A DNA stretch of 64,000 bases from Flavobacterium sp. UMI-01 (GCF_019656315.1 NZ_BPLU01000073.1:119818-183817); one strand, 5' to 3'. Shown: positions 8,699 through 17,844, counted from the stretch's first letter. Notes: a model not told the origin generated them from the letters alone. Numbers and translations: made by a program.

Positions 8699-8871
8699 CT
8701 GTTAAAAATCCATATAAACTAATAGCTGTTTAAGAATTAATGATTTATTTGTATTTGATTATCAGAAAGTTATGTTTGTGGTGGTTTTGAAAATAATCTG
8801 ATTTTACAAATTTCAGCTCAAAAACCGTCTATGCGCTTCACTTTTACTCCAAAATATTGTGTAATAATTGG

Positions 8872-9450
8872 TTATTGTAATCTGTTTAAAAAGGCAATAA
8901 GGGCTCGTGTAGCTTTTCCTCGATGGCTAATTTGGTTTTTTAATGTTGCGCTCATTTGGGCAAATGTTTCGGCATAACCTTCGGGTTGAAAGATGGGGTC
9001 GTAGCCAAAACCTTCATTTCCAAGTTTTTCTGTTGTGATTTTCCCTTTGGCAATTCCAGTAAAAAGTTGTTGACTACCCTTTAAATTCAAGGCAATCACC
9101 GTTTTAAATTGAGCAGTTCTATGTTGCTCGCCGTCCAGAGCATGAAGTAACTTTTCCATATTAGCATTAGCATTTGACGGTTCTCCTGCATAACGCGCTG
9201 AATATACCCCTGGAGCACCATCAAGAGTAGCCACTTCGAGTCCTGTGTCATCGGCAAAACAATCGAAACCGTATTTTTGGGTAACATAATTGGCTTTGAG
9301 AATGGCATTTCCCTCAATAGTAGTCGCTGTTTCAGGGATTTCTTCGTGACAACCTATATCGGTTAGGCTTAAAATCTGAATGGTATCGGGTAATAATTGC
9401 TGAATTTCTCTAATCTTATTTTTATTATTGGAGGCAAATACGAGTTGCAT
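8872..9450 (-). CDS. rdgB: RdgB/HAM1 family XTP/dITP diphosphatase
   Basis: 192 residues, the usual family length. The N-terminal substrate motif is SNNKNKIREI, the catalytic region has FADDTGLEV, and GVYSARYAG and the C-terminal SHRGKA motif are intact. The enzyme hydrolyses non-canonical purine triphosphates (dITP, XTP) to monophosphates, keeping deaminated bases out of DNA and RNA. It is transcribed alone from a well-formed promoter just upstream. The plus-strand small RNA candidate begins about 200 bases beyond its start, divergently. Confidence 0.95.
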   Translation of the reverse strand: MQLVFASNNKNKIREIQQLLPDTIQILSLTDIGCHEEIPETATTIEGNAILKANYVTQKYGFDCFADDTGLEVATLDGAPGVYSARYAGEPSNANANMEKLLHALDGEQHRTAQFKTVIALNLKGSQQLFTGIAKGKITTEKLGNEGFGYDPIFQPEGYAETFAQMSATLKNQISHRGKATRALIAFLNRLQ

Positions 9451-9476
9451 AGAGTGTATTTTAGGATTGAAAACAA

Positions 9477-9510
9477 CAAAGTTACATTTTTTTTAAAATT
9501 GATTTTTCAA
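9477..9510 (-). promoter_or_regulatory. Promoter of rdgB
   Basis: On the minus strand TTG (9508-9510), a 23-base spacer and TAACTTTG (9477-9484) match the Bacteroidota consensus. The -7 element ends 26 bases before the rdgB ATG. Confidence 0.65.
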
Positions 9511-9651
9511 AGCAAATGAACAATGCTGAAAAGAAAGCAATTCGGTTGAAAGTCAAAATTATCTTCAAAGTCAGTTCTGTTTTTTGTTAAATTAAGGTTA
9601 ATGTGTTGTTTATTAATGGTTTAGGTGTGTTTTTATCGTATCTTTGATACG

Positions 9652-9800
9652 TGGTTTTGATTAATCATTTGTTTGCATCAAGCTTTTACATGAGACTGAT
9701 GACTCAATGTTCAACTATAAGATGGAATATTTTGGAAGTATAAGTTGAAGATGGTAAACCAAAACCTACAATGGGAGCGTGTAAAAGCGCTCCTTTTTTT
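9652..9800 (+). ncRNA. Candidate structured small RNA (6S-like architecture)
   Basis: An RNA of about 149 bases is suggested in a 463-base gap without ORFs. A -7 element TATCTTTG lies at 9639-9646 and a strong intrinsic terminator at 9773-9800. Two nested stems support structure: GGTTTTG (9653-9659) pairs with CAAAACC (9760-9766), and TTCAACT (9710-9716) pairs with AGTTGAA (9743-9749), extended by ATA/TAT across a one-base bulge. A closing stem, a large asymmetric bubble and a terminal hairpin recall 6S RNA, and a flavobacterial 6S class is known. The class assignment is inference; an independent sRNA is equally possible. Confidence 0.55.
9773..9800 (+). terminator. Intrinsic terminator of the small RNA candidate
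   Basis: GGAGCG (9774-9779) pairs with CGCTCC (9788-9793), flanked by one extra wobble pair, and is followed by seven T (9794-9800). The nearest upstream plus-strand gene is bcp, almost 4 kb away, so this terminator needs its own transcript. Confidence 0.8.
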
Positions 9801-9913
9801 GTTGTAATCTGTTCTTTATTAGTTGTTTGTGTTTTTGTTTAAAATTAATGTATGGTTTTATAAAACCTTTAAGGATTAATTCTCGTAAGTTTATCTAATC
9901 CAAAATCAAAACC

Positions 9914-12325
9914 ATGACATTAGTAAATACCACACTTAAATGTAATGGACTAGTGATCTTTTTTTTCATGATGTTCATAAGTAATAGCTATTCTCAATAT
10001 GTATTTCAACCAGAAGCTATTCCTCAAAAAATTTCGTTACACCCCTATACATCCATTGTAGATGTAGGCCAAGATAAATTGGAAATTCAGCAGCTTATGG
10101 CGCGTTTTTCTACTTTAAACCCTAAAGTTTTAGCATCAGATAATGACGACTTAGGATTTACTAATAATTATTTTTGGGGTAAAATTTCCCTTAAAAATGC
10201 TTCAAAATTAGATTTACACTACTATTTTGAAACGGCCCGTCCGATTACCGATAGGGTAGAATTGTATGTAGTAAATAGAAAGGCGGGAAAAATAATAAAA
10301 TCTGTAAGTGGCGATAATATTCCTTTTGACCAAAGGGCTTATGCTAATAGGAAAACTATTTTTAAACTTCATATTCCCCCTCAAACTTCACTTGATTTAT
10401 TTTTGCATTTAAAAAGTGATGGTGAAGTTATCAAAATGCCTGTGGTGTTGCATTCATCAGACAGTTTTAATAGAACGGGATCTTTTGAGCAATTTATTTT
10501 TGGGATTTTTTATGGGATTTTGTTGATAGCGACGATTATCTATTTTTTCTTCTATTTTGCGCTCAAAGAATTGAGTTTTTTGTATTACAGTTTGTATGTA
10601 TTTTTTGTGAGTTTGATGCAGTTGTCGTTGGATGGGTATTTTTATAAATATTTTACCCCTGATGGTGGTTGGTTATCACAACATTCAGTACTACTTTTTG
10701 CTATGGTTACAGGAGTTTTACTAGGTAAATACAGTGCTGTTTTCTTGAAAATTAAAGAGCATAATAAGCGCATTCACACCATGTTTAATGTTGTATTTGG
10801 GTTGGCCTTTGTTTTGATTGGTCTGATAGTTTTTGTTCCTGCAGCCATGGTCTATTGTTATCCTATAGCCAATATTTTAGGGTTGTTTATTTTGCTATTA
10901 ATCATTAGTTCCATTGTTGTATTGCTACGAGCAAAAGTTAATGTTGATTCTTTCTTTACGTGTGGTATTCTATTCCTAGTTTTAGGTTTTGGAGTATTTA
11001 TTCTAAATAATTTTGGGATATTGCCTAGTACATTTTTAATCCAAAACAGTTCCAAATTTGGAACCGGATTGGAAATTATTTTTCTCTCCTTATCTATGGC
11101 AAATTTGATTCGAAATCTAAAGAATGAAAAGAACGAATTGAATCGATTGGCTTTGGTACGATCAGAGGAAATGAATGATTTGAAATCTTATTTTTTATCC
11201 AATATCAGTCATGAATTGCGAACCCCTTTGAATGCCATCATGAATTTAATTGATGCGGTTTCAAATGAGGTTGAAGATGAGAAAATCAAAAAGAATTGTC
11301 AGGTGATTAAGTATTCGTCACACAGTTTGTTGAGTTCTGTCAATGATATTTTAGATTTTTCTAAGATTGAAAAAAAAGAGATAAAATTAGATCAAGTAGC
11401 CTTTAATCCGCTGTCCACAATTACTCAAGTAGCCAAAAGCGTCGAATTAAGAGCATTAGATAAAGGCTTGGATTTTAGTTTTATACAACATGGTGTTTTG
11501 CCAAGTTTGATTATAGGTGACGAAGCACGATTGGCGCAAATCATTAATAATGTTTTGAGCAATGCAATAAAATTTACGGCTGAAGGCTATATTAAATTTG
11601 AGGTTAAAGCAAGTGAGGTTTCCGCTACACATACACGCTTTCTTTTTACCATTACTGATTCGGGAGTGGGAATATCAAAAGATAAAATGGCTACGATATT
11701 TGACTCCTTTACGCAACACAATATTGATAATAAACGAAAATTTGGTGGATTAGGATTGGGGTTGTATATCGTAAAAACCTTGGTGGACTTGCAAGAGGGT
11801 ACCGTGACTATGAACAGTTATCTTCGCAAAGGTACAACTTGTGCAATTTCATTGGACTTTGAAACGGTTGCACCCTCACTGCAAGAAATAGTTGCTATAG
11901 AACCAGAGGTATATGATTTGAAAGGCAAAACGGTTTTGGTTGTTGAAGATAACTCGGTGAATCAAATGGTGATAAAAATGATTATGAAAAAATGGGCCAA
12001 TACCAAGGTACTTTTTGCGAATAATGGTCAAGAAGGTTTGGATGCTCTAAAAGCAAATAAAATCGATATTGTTTTGATGGACTTACAAATGCCAGTAATG
12101 GATGGTTACGAAGCAACTATAGCTATACGAAACGGAGAAGCTGGTCTTGAAAACAGTTCCATTCCTATTATTGCTGTAACAGCAGATGTTATGGAAGGAA
12201 CCAAAACAAGGGTAATAGATATTGGGATGAACGATTATTTATCTAAACCCGTCAAAAAAGAAACACTTTACCAAACCATGCAACAAGTGTTTAATTCAGT
12301 TTTAATCGAACATACACATGTTTGA
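9914..12325 (+). CDS. Hybrid histidine kinase: 7TMR-DISM sensor, HisKA, HATPase, receiver
   Basis: 803 residues. A signal peptide or first helix is followed by a periplasmic 7TMR-DISM extracellular domain (around 40-185) and seven membrane helices (around 190-395). Then come a HisKA domain with phospho-acceptor His433 in SNISHELRTPLN, a HATPase with its N box (NNVLSNAIKF) and G boxes (DSGVGIS, GGLGLGLYIV), and a C-terminal receiver with phospho-acceptor Asp723 in VLMDLQMPVMDG. No DNA-binding output is present, so the signal probably passes to another protein by phosphotransfer. The sensor type is associated with small-molecule, often carbohydrate, ligands. The gene stands alone. Its 3' end overlaps the convergent NYN gene by 35 bases. 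Confidence 0.92.
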   Translation: MTLVNTTLKCNGLVIFFFMMFISNSYSQYVFQPEAIPQKISLHPYTSIVDVGQDKLEIQQLMARFSTLNPKVLASDNDDLGFTNNYFWGKISLKNASKLDLHYYFETARPITDRVELYVVNRKAGKIIKSVSGDNIPFDQRAYANRKTIFKLHIPPQTSLDLFLHLKSDGEVIKMPVVLHSSDSFNRTGSFEQFIFGIFYGILLIATIIYFFFYFALKELSFLYYSLYVFFVSLMQLSLDGYFYKYFTPDGGWLSQHSVLLFAMVTGVLLGKYSAVFLKIKEHNKRIHTMFNVVFGLAFVLIGLIVFVPAAMVYCYPIANILGLFILLLIISSIVVLLRAKVNVDSFFTCGILFLVLGFGVFILNNFGILPSTFLIQNSSKFGTGLEIIFLSLSMANLIRNLKNEKNELNRLALVRSEEMNDLKSYFLSNISHELRTPLNAIMNLIDAVSNEVEDEKIKKNCQVIKYSSHSLLSSVNDILDFSKIEKKEIKLDQVAFNPLSTITQVAKSVELRALDKGLDFSFIQHGVLPSLIIGDEARLAQIINNVLSNAIKFTAEGYIKFEVKASEVSATHTRFLFTITDSGVGISKDKMATIFDSFTQHNIDNKRKFGGLGLGLYIVKTLVDLQEGTVTMNSYLRKGTTCAISLDFETVAPSLQEIVAIEPEVYDLKGKTVLVVEDNSVNQMVIKMIMKKWANTKVLFANNGQEGLDALKANKIDIVLMDLQMPVMDGYEATIAIRNGEAGLENSSIPIIAVTADVMEGTKTRVIDIGMNDYLSKPVKKETLYQTMQQVFNSVLIEHTHV

Positions 12326-13088
12326 TGCCTTTTTTGTCTGAATCTCTTTCGTCTATTTCTAGAATATCTAATAAAGATTTCAACATAGGGGTAAGTTTTG
12401 AAAAACCATAATTTCTAGGGTCAAATTCGGGTTTTTTCTTTACAATCAAATTTCCAACATCACCAAGGAATGCCCACCCATCATCGTCAGCGAGGTCTTC
12501 AATAGTCGATTCAATAAGTTCGATGGTGGGTTCGTTAATTTTATTAAGCGGTTTTTGAGCTGGTTTTTCAGGCGCTTTGGCAGGTACTTTTCCAGCAGGT
12601 TTTTTAGTGTCAACAGTCGTTTTTGGTGTTTTTTTCTTGTTTATTCCATCAAGTACTTCGATGAAAATAAATCGGTCACAAGCGCTAATAAAGGGTTTTG
12701 GGGTTTTTTGCTCGCCAATTCCAATAACTTTCATTCCTGATTCACGAAGTCTAGTTGCAAGACGGGTAAAATCGCTGTCGCTAGAAACAATACAAAAACC
12801 ATCTAATTTGCCCGAATATAGTAAATCCATCGCATCGATAATCAATGCAGAGTCCGAAGAGTTTTTACCGGTAGTATAGCTGTATTGTTGAATAGGAGTA
12901 ATAGCATGTTCTAATAACACCCCTTTCCAACCATTGGCGTTAGGTTTTGTCCAGTCAGCATAAATACGTTTGGTGGTGGGTGTGCCATATTTGGCTATTT
13001 CTTCCATCATTCCTTTGACATTGCTGTACGGAACGTTATCGGCATCAATAAGAACGGCTAATTTTAAATCTGGAACGTTTTGTGACAT
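12291..13088 (-). CDS. NYN-domain (LabA/DUF88-like) protein with C-terminal OST-HTH/LOTUS domain
   Basis: 265 residues. Residues 9-145 form a NYN/PIN-like fold with the acidic residues expected of a metal-dependent RNase: AVLIDADN (Asp15, Asp17), SDSALIIDAMD and VSSDSDF. A Lys/Pro/Ala-rich linker (around 150-185) precedes a C-terminal domain (around 190-262) that resembles the OST-HTH/LOTUS winged helix, ending IKHVYVRLKLN. Related proteins are thought to bind or cut RNA. The target here is unknown. The 3' end overlaps the convergent histidine kinase gene by 35 bases. It is the last gene in a minus-strand run with the ZIP transporter and methyltransferase genes. Confidence 0.83.
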   Translation of the reverse strand: MSQNVPDLKLAVLIDADNVPYSNVKGMMEEIAKYGTPTTKRIYADWTKPNANGWKGVLLEHAITPIQQYSYTTGKNSSDSALIIDAMDLLYSGKLDGFCIVSSDSDFTRLATRLRESGMKVIGIGEQKTPKPFISACDRFIFIEVLDGINKKKTPKTTVDTKKPAGKVPAKAPEKPAQKPLNKINEPTIELIESTIEDLADDDGWAFLGDVGNLIVKKKPEFDPRNYGFSKLTPMLKSLLDILEIDERDSDKKGIKHVYVRLKLN

Positions 13089-13128
13089 ATTTTTGAATGT
13101 AGAGTATTCCCCAAAGATACAGGAAATT

Positions 13129-13800
13129 TTATAAAAAAAACGCTAATACAATTCCTAGCACAATCATGGACACTTTGGCCACATTAAATTTATGCCCCTC
13201 GCTACTTTCAAATATTATAGTAGAGGAGATATGAAATAAAATACCAATGACTATTGCGGTAATTTCTGTTTGAAACTGGCTTAATATTGGAACATAATCC
13301 GAAACAAACGTTCCTAGAGGAGTCATGATGGCAAAAGTGGTCATGAAAACAAAAATGGCTTTTTGGTTAAGATGCGAATTGATGAAAAAAGTGGTTAAGA
13401 TTATGGCAATTGGAAGGTGGTGAATAGCAATACCTATGGCGAGATTATCTTCATGATGTCCTACGGGAAATCCTTCCAAAAAAGCGTGAATACAAAGGCT
13501 AATGAACAACAACCAAGGAATATGGGTCATGTTTGGGTGTCCATGTACGTGACCGTGTTCAGCTCCTTTAGAGAAAAATTCTAATATAATTTGAAATAAA
13601 ATACCAATCATAATAAATATTCCTATAGCATTATTATGGGTTTCATATACATCGGGCAACAAATGCATTACCGTTAAGGAAAGCAAAAAAGAACCACTAA
13701 AAGCGAGTAGTAATTTAAGATTGCTTTTCTTTTTTGGTTTTAAAACCAAGGCAATGCCATAACCCAAAAGGACAGAAACTAGGGGTAAGAGGTAATTCAT
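13129..13800 (-). CDS. ZIP family metal transporter
   Basis: 223 residues with about eight predicted membrane segments, typical of ZIP proteins. A His-rich loop between helices (HGHVHGHPNMTH, around 82-93) is a metal-binding feature of the family. The conserved intramembrane motifs CIHAFLEGFPVG (His105, Glu109) and AIHHLPIAI (His127, His128) form the expected metal site. The likely role is zinc or other divalent cation transport across the inner membrane; the specific metal cannot be read from sequence. Confidence 0.9.
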   Translation of the reverse strand: MNYLLPLVSVLLGYGIALVLKPKKKSNLKLLLAFSGSFLLSLTVMHLLPDVYETHNNAIGIFIMIGILFQIILEFFSKGAEHGHVHGHPNMTHIPWLLFISLCIHAFLEGFPVGHHEDNLAIGIAIHHLPIAIILTTFFINSHLNQKAIFVFMTTFAIMTPLGTFVSDYVPILSQFQTEITAIVIGILFHISSTIIFESSEGHKFNVAKVSMIVLGIVLAFFL

Positions 13801-13880
13801 TTGTAATTTATAGCTATAAACTTAATCAGTTAGAATGTGAAGCGTTTCTTCAGTTAATTCATTAAGTGATGAAACCTTTT

Positions 13881-14645
13881 TTATTTAAAAATCATGATGA
13901 GTCGTTCACTTTCGGTTTTATGGAATTTTTTCAGTTTGTAATCACCAAAAATATCCAATAAGTAAATGCCTGCTTCGTCCATCATGTTTTGAAAATCTTC
14001 CAAGGTCAATGCTTTTACTTTTTCAGTAAAATGGAATTTTTGTCCTTGGTCTTCAAAATCAATTTCTTTAAAAATATGACCATCTTTTACATATCGTTTG
14101 ATATGAAAATCAATACCATCAACGGTTTTTATTTCTTGAGGAACAAGACAATTGATGACTTGGTTGACATTCATAAAATCAATGACAGCAAAACCATAGT
14201 CCGTCAAGCTGTTTTTAATGGCTTTGAGGGTGGTAAGGTTGTCGTCATCATTTTCAAAATACCCAAAACTTGTAAATAAATTAAAGATGGCATCAAATTT
14301 ATCATCAAAGGGTTCACGCATATCATGTACTTTAAAGTGCAAATAAGCGTTGCTGTTTTTGGCGGCTTCTTTGATGCTGTTTTCGGATAAATCAGCACCA
14401 AGCACATCATACCCTAATTGATTTAAATAGATGGCATGGCGTCCTTTTCCACAAGCCAAATCTAGCACCTTAGCCTTTTCAGGAAGGTTTAGATAATGCG
14501 TTAGGTTGTCCATGAATAGCTGAGCTTCACGGTAATTGCGTTCTTTGTAAAGGATGTGATAATAAGGAGTGTCAAACCATGAGCTAAACCATGCAGGTTT
14601 TGTTTCGTCAGGATTTGAAGTTATGGGGTGCTGTTCTGAAGACAT
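13881..14645 (-). CDS. Class I SAM-dependent methyltransferase
   Basis: 254 residues. Motif I reads VLDLACGKGRH (60-70), followed by the acidic motif II (GADLSENS) and a FDAIFNLFTSFGYF motif IV. This resembles small-molecule methyltransferases of the Methyltransf_25/11 group, not nucleic-acid enzymes. Substrate unknown. A TAAATTTG element lies 28 bases upstream of the start. Confidence 0.85.
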   Translation of the reverse strand: MSSEQHPITSNPDETKPAWFSSWFDTPYYHILYKERNYREAQLFMDNLTHYLNLPEKAKVLDLACGKGRHAIYLNQLGYDVLGADLSENSIKEAAKNSNAYLHFKVHDMREPFDDKFDAIFNLFTSFGYFENDDDNLTTLKAIKNSLTDYGFAVIDFMNVNQVINCLVPQEIKTVDGIDFHIKRYVKDGHIFKEIDFEDQGQKFHFTEKVKALTLEDFQNMMDEAGIYLLDIFGDYKLKKFHKTESERLIMIFK

Positions 14646-15037
14646 TTATTCTTTTCAATTTATTCTATCCGGCAAATTTAGTGTATTTTTGCTGAAAAAT
14701 TACCTACTTAACTGTCAAGTACAGATAAAGAGATAAAAAAGTGCGTCGCCAATTATACCAATAAGCATAAATTAGAAAGGTATGATGATTTAATGATACA
14801 AATTTGGTAGGGTTCACGATAAAATGAATGGGTAAAAGAAAAAATAACTGCAAATACGCCGTTTTTAATTATTATTGATTCGTTTTGAGTGGAATTAGTG
14901 TCAATTTTTTTAAGTATTAATAAAACATATAGATGCAAAAATAGGTTTCTTAGCGGTTGGGAAATTTTGAGTAAGATTAAAAAAATAATAGTGTACTTCT
15001 TTTTTGGATAGAAAACGGAAATACGGAACAGATACAG
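14646..15037. other. Intergenic region with divergent promoter elements, no gene seen
   Basis: Between divergent genes. A TAAATTTG -7 element for the minus-strand methyltransferase lies at 14673-14680, and TATTTTTG on the plus strand at 14684-14691. The plus-strand element is about 350 bases from the next start, too far to be its obvious promoter. A minus-strand frame inside (14753-14938) has no family features and is not called. Nothing else recognised. Confidence 0.5.
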
Positions 15038-16201
15038 ATGGAAGAAAATTTTAGAATGATTGCCAAAACCTTTTTTGGTTTTGAAGAAATATTAGCCAAA
15101 GAATTAAGTCAGTTGGGCGCTCAAGAAGTAGAACAAGGAGTGCGTATGGTACGGTTTAAAGGGGATAAAGGTTTTATGTACAAGGCTAATTTGGCATTGC
15201 GTACGGCATTAAAAATCCTTAAACCCATTCATACTTTTAGAGCTAATAATGAGCAGGCTTTGTATAAGGGTGTTGGAAGTATCAATTGGTCTAAATTTAT
15301 CAATGCTAACCAAACTTTTGTGATTGATGCGACTGTTCACTCTACTTTTTTTAATCATACTGAATTTGTTTCCCAAAAGTGTAAAGATGCTATTGTAGAT
15401 CAATTTAGAGAACGTACAGGACAACGTCCGAGTATTGATAAAGCATTTCCTGATTTAAGAATTAATATTCATATCGATAAAGACCAAGTTTCGGTGGCCT
15501 TGGATACTTCTGGAAATTCATTGCACCAACGCGGTTATAGAACAGCAACTAATATTGCGCCGATTAACGAAGTATTAGCAGCGGGGATTTTACTATTGTC
15601 AGGCTGGGACGGACAGTCAGACTTCTTGGACCCTATGTGTGGTTCTGGAACTTTTTTGGCAGAAGCAGCCATGATAGCTTGTAACATTCCAGCTAATATA
15701 AATCGTAAAGAATTTGCATTCGAGAAATGGAAAGATTGGGACAATGATTTGTTTGATAAAATTGTTGATAGTTTGCTAGGTAAGGTTCGTGATTTTCATT
15801 ACACCATCAAGGGGTATGACAAAGCACCCTCTGCTGTGGCTAAAGCTAAGGACAACATTCGAAATGCTAATTTGGAAGATTACGTTTCCATTCAAGAAGA
15901 AAACTTTTTTGATAGTGAAAAAAGGAGCGAGGGAAAATTACATATTGTTTTCAATCCGCCTTATGATGAGCGTTTGGATATTCACATGGAAGAATTTTAC
16001 CGAAATATTGGAGATACTTTAAAGAAAAATTATCCAGGAACCAATGCTTGGTTTATTACTGGGAATTTGGAAGCCTTGAAATTTGTAGGTTTGAAACCTT
16101 CTCGAAAAATTAAATTATTTAATGCCAGTATCGAATCTCGTTTGGTGAAATACGAAATGTACGAAGGAAGTAAACGGACTAAGTTTCAAACGAAAGAATA
16201 G
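15038..16201 (+). CDS. THUMP-domain class I RNA methyltransferase (RlmL N-terminal half type)
   Basis: 387 residues. The N-terminal third is a THUMP RNA-binding domain (around 45-160). The methyltransferase domain has motif I FLDPMCGSGTF and motif IV FNPPYDERL, the NPPY signature of N-methylation of exocyclic amino groups. It matches the single-domain relatives of E. coli RlmL (23S rRNA G2445 m2G), which is about 700 residues because of a fused RlmK domain that is absent here. rRNA guanine-N2 methylation is the likely activity, with tRNA methylation an alternative in this family. Start ATG at 15038. Confidence 0.9.
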   Translation: MEENFRMIAKTFFGFEEILAKELSQLGAQEVEQGVRMVRFKGDKGFMYKANLALRTALKILKPIHTFRANNEQALYKGVGSINWSKFINANQTFVIDATVHSTFFNHTEFVSQKCKDAIVDQFRERTGQRPSIDKAFPDLRINIHIDKDQVSVALDTSGNSLHQRGYRTATNIAPINEVLAAGILLLSGWDGQSDFLDPMCGSGTFLAEAAMIACNIPANINRKEFAFEKWKDWDNDLFDKIVDSLLGKVRDFHYTIKGYDKAPSAVAKAKDNIRNANLEDYVSIQEENFFDSEKRSEGKLHIVFNPPYDERLDIHMEEFYRNIGDTLKKNYPGTNAWFITGNLEALKFVGLKPSRKIKLFNASIESRLVKYEMYEGSKRTKFQTKE

Positions 16202-16263
16202 TAATTTTTGAAGCGCGAGGTTCTGAGAAGCTAAGAACCTTTCTCTCTTAAACTAAAAAAATC

Positions 16264-16500
16264 ATGACAAAACTAGAAATAAGAGCGTTTTTATATCAAT
16301 TGGGTTGTTTTGCAATCTTGTTTATCAGCGTGCGTTATTTGATAACAAGTTTCACCTATTTAACTGGTTTTTGGATTCCAATTACGGCTTTTGTGGTCGC
16401 GACATTAATCGCACCAAAATTCAAAGCCATTCGAACACAACAAGGAGAAAAACTCTTCATGAAATGGATTTTTATCAAAGGGGTTCGCGAAATTGGTTAA
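16264..16500 (+). CDS. Small membrane protein of unknown function
   Basis: 78 residues with two hydrophobic segments (about 10-27 and 32-55) and a basic C-terminal tail (KFKAIRTQQGEK...KGVREIG). It starts 62 bases after the methyltransferase stop, with a weak 7-bp hairpin (16218-16240) between them. No family is recognised. The clean hydrophobic pattern and basic tail support a real gene. Confidence 0.65.
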   Translation: MTKLEIRAFLYQLGCFAILFISVRYLITSFTYLTGFWIPITAFVVATLIAPKFKAIRTQQGEKLFMKWIFIKGVREIG

Positions 16501-16538
16501 TCCAATTTTTTAGCATGTAAGCGCAACCAGACTCTAAA

Positions 16539-17351
16539 TTAGTTGGCCTTTGTAGGAATTACTTTTTTCTTATACAGGGGTATGAAATAGCTAACGGTAT
16601 AGTTGAAGCCTACGCCAAAGCTTCCGTTATAGGTTCTATTAAAACCCGGAATGTATAAGTTGTCAAAGTTGTCGGGTTTTTTGTTGGTCACCAAAGTGTT
16701 TAATCTCAAACTAAAGCCAACAAATACATTTTTTATTACTTGAGCCTTTAAACCAGCAACTACTTCAATCCAGCTTGCTGTTAGGCCGTTGTATTTTGCT
16801 CCAGAAGTTAATGTTTGATTTTCACTAAAATACTGTGACGTATTGTAAATTCGATAACTATTTAATTCCTGATTGAAGGTACTGAAACCATAACGCAATC
16901 CTACTGAAATTATGTTTTCCATATCCAACCAGTTTTCGTAGCCGTTATAATCAAAACCTGCTTTTATATAGGAACCTTTAGTTGTAAAATTGAGTCGGGT
17001 ATCATCAGTTGTTTTGTTTTCAGTCCCTAATTCTGCAGCTAGGTAATATTTTTTTGTTAAGCGATAATCACCTACTAATTCTAATCCTTGGTAATCTTTG
17101 TCATAAAAGCCTCGACTCAATTTAAATAAATCGATACCCACTCGCAATCCGTATCGATTTGTTTTAGGTAGAGCCTTTACGGTATCCTTATTTGGTGCCA
17201 AATTTGCCTGTTTTGTTGTAGCAGTTTGCGCAGAGATAACACCTGCATCTGGAGTAACAATAGGTTTTTTGGCACTTGTTTCTTGTGCGTGAGCCATAAA
17301 AAACAGGAGAAAAAGACCAATACTAAAAATAGACTTCAAGGTGTGTTTCAT
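16539..17351 (-). CDS. Exported outer-membrane-like protein, DUF6048 family
   Basis: The frame is open to 17420, but ATG at 17351 gives a proper signal peptide (MKHTLKSIFSIGLFLLFFMAHAQ) and 270 residues. After a low-complexity linker (around 20-60) the chain consists of alternating strands rich in Tyr, Asn and Gly, ending in an aromatic-rich segment (VGFNYTVSYFIPLY), as in small outer-membrane beta-barrels. In flavobacteria DUF6048 genes commonly sit behind DUF6452 and near rlmD, exactly as here. The start lies inside the DUF6452 gene (29-base overlap), indicating translational coupling. Function unknown. Confidence 0.8.
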   Translation of the reverse strand: MKHTLKSIFSIGLFLLFFMAHAQETSAKKPIVTPDAGVISAQTATTKQANLAPNKDTVKALPKTNRYGLRVGIDLFKLSRGFYDKDYQGLELVGDYRLTKKYYLAAELGTENKTTDDTRLNFTTKGSYIKAGFDYNGYENWLDMENIISVGLRYGFSTFNQELNSYRIYNTSQYFSENQTLTSGAKYNGLTASWIEVVAGLKAQVIKNVFVGFSLRLNTLVTNKKPDNFDNLYIPGFNRTYNGSFGVGFNYTVSYFIPLYKKKVIPTKAN

Positions 17352-17844
17352 TTTCGTTTGTAATTGATCTGTTTTTAATTGAAATTGTTTGCATCCATTT
17401 TCCATCAGCAACCGCAGCATCAGTATGGGTAAAAGGGTTCAATTGATTTAATTCATAATTGGTTTTAAAACCACATGCACGTGAAACAAATTGATTGGTT
17501 CGGCTGTAATTAAATACGATTTCGTCTTCGTTAATTAGGGCTGTATTGTCATTTTCATAATTTAAAATAAATTTGAATTTTACAACATCAGCTTCCGTTT
17601 TTAAAGGAATTGCCACTTGACTCGTATTGATTAATGTAGTTCCGTTATAGGTTATTCCAGTGTCCATTCCTTCAGCAATAATGGTTAAATCTGTCACTGA
17701 TTTTAAGGTAGAAGGGTCATTAATATCATAAAAAGTAATAACCAATCGGGGAGTGGTAATGGTGTTCTCATCACAAATATCATCCTTCTCACAACTTGAG
17801 AAGGTGATGCTCAGCAGTACAAGTAACAAAGAAATGTATTTCAT
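17323..17844 (-). CDS. Lipoprotein, DUF6452 family
   Basis: 173 residues with a lipoprotein signal peptide, SITFSSCEKDD, the Cys at about residue 19 being the lipidation site. The mature part is a beta-rich domain (ITTPRLVITFYD, GITYNGT) with a later conserved Cys (RACGFKTNYEL). It overlaps the start of the DUF6048 gene by 29 bases and follows rlmD with a gap of about 80 bases, a conserved flavobacterial arrangement. A joint envelope function with DUF6048 is inferred; no biochemical role is known to me. Confidence 0.8.
   Translation of the reverse strand: MKYISLLLVLLSITFSSCEKDDICDENTITTPRLVITFYDINDPSTLKSVTDLTIIAEGMDTGITYNGTTLINTSQVAIPLKTEADVVKFKFILNYENDNTALINEDEIVFNYSRTNQFVSRACGFKTNYELNQLNPFTHTDAAVADGKWMQTISIKNRSITNENETHLEVYF

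Noticed and set aside
14753..14938. 61-codon minus-strand ORF in the 14.65-15.04 kb gap
   Set aside because: No recognisable domain or composition bias, and its start has no promoter-like element near it; intergenic chance frame.
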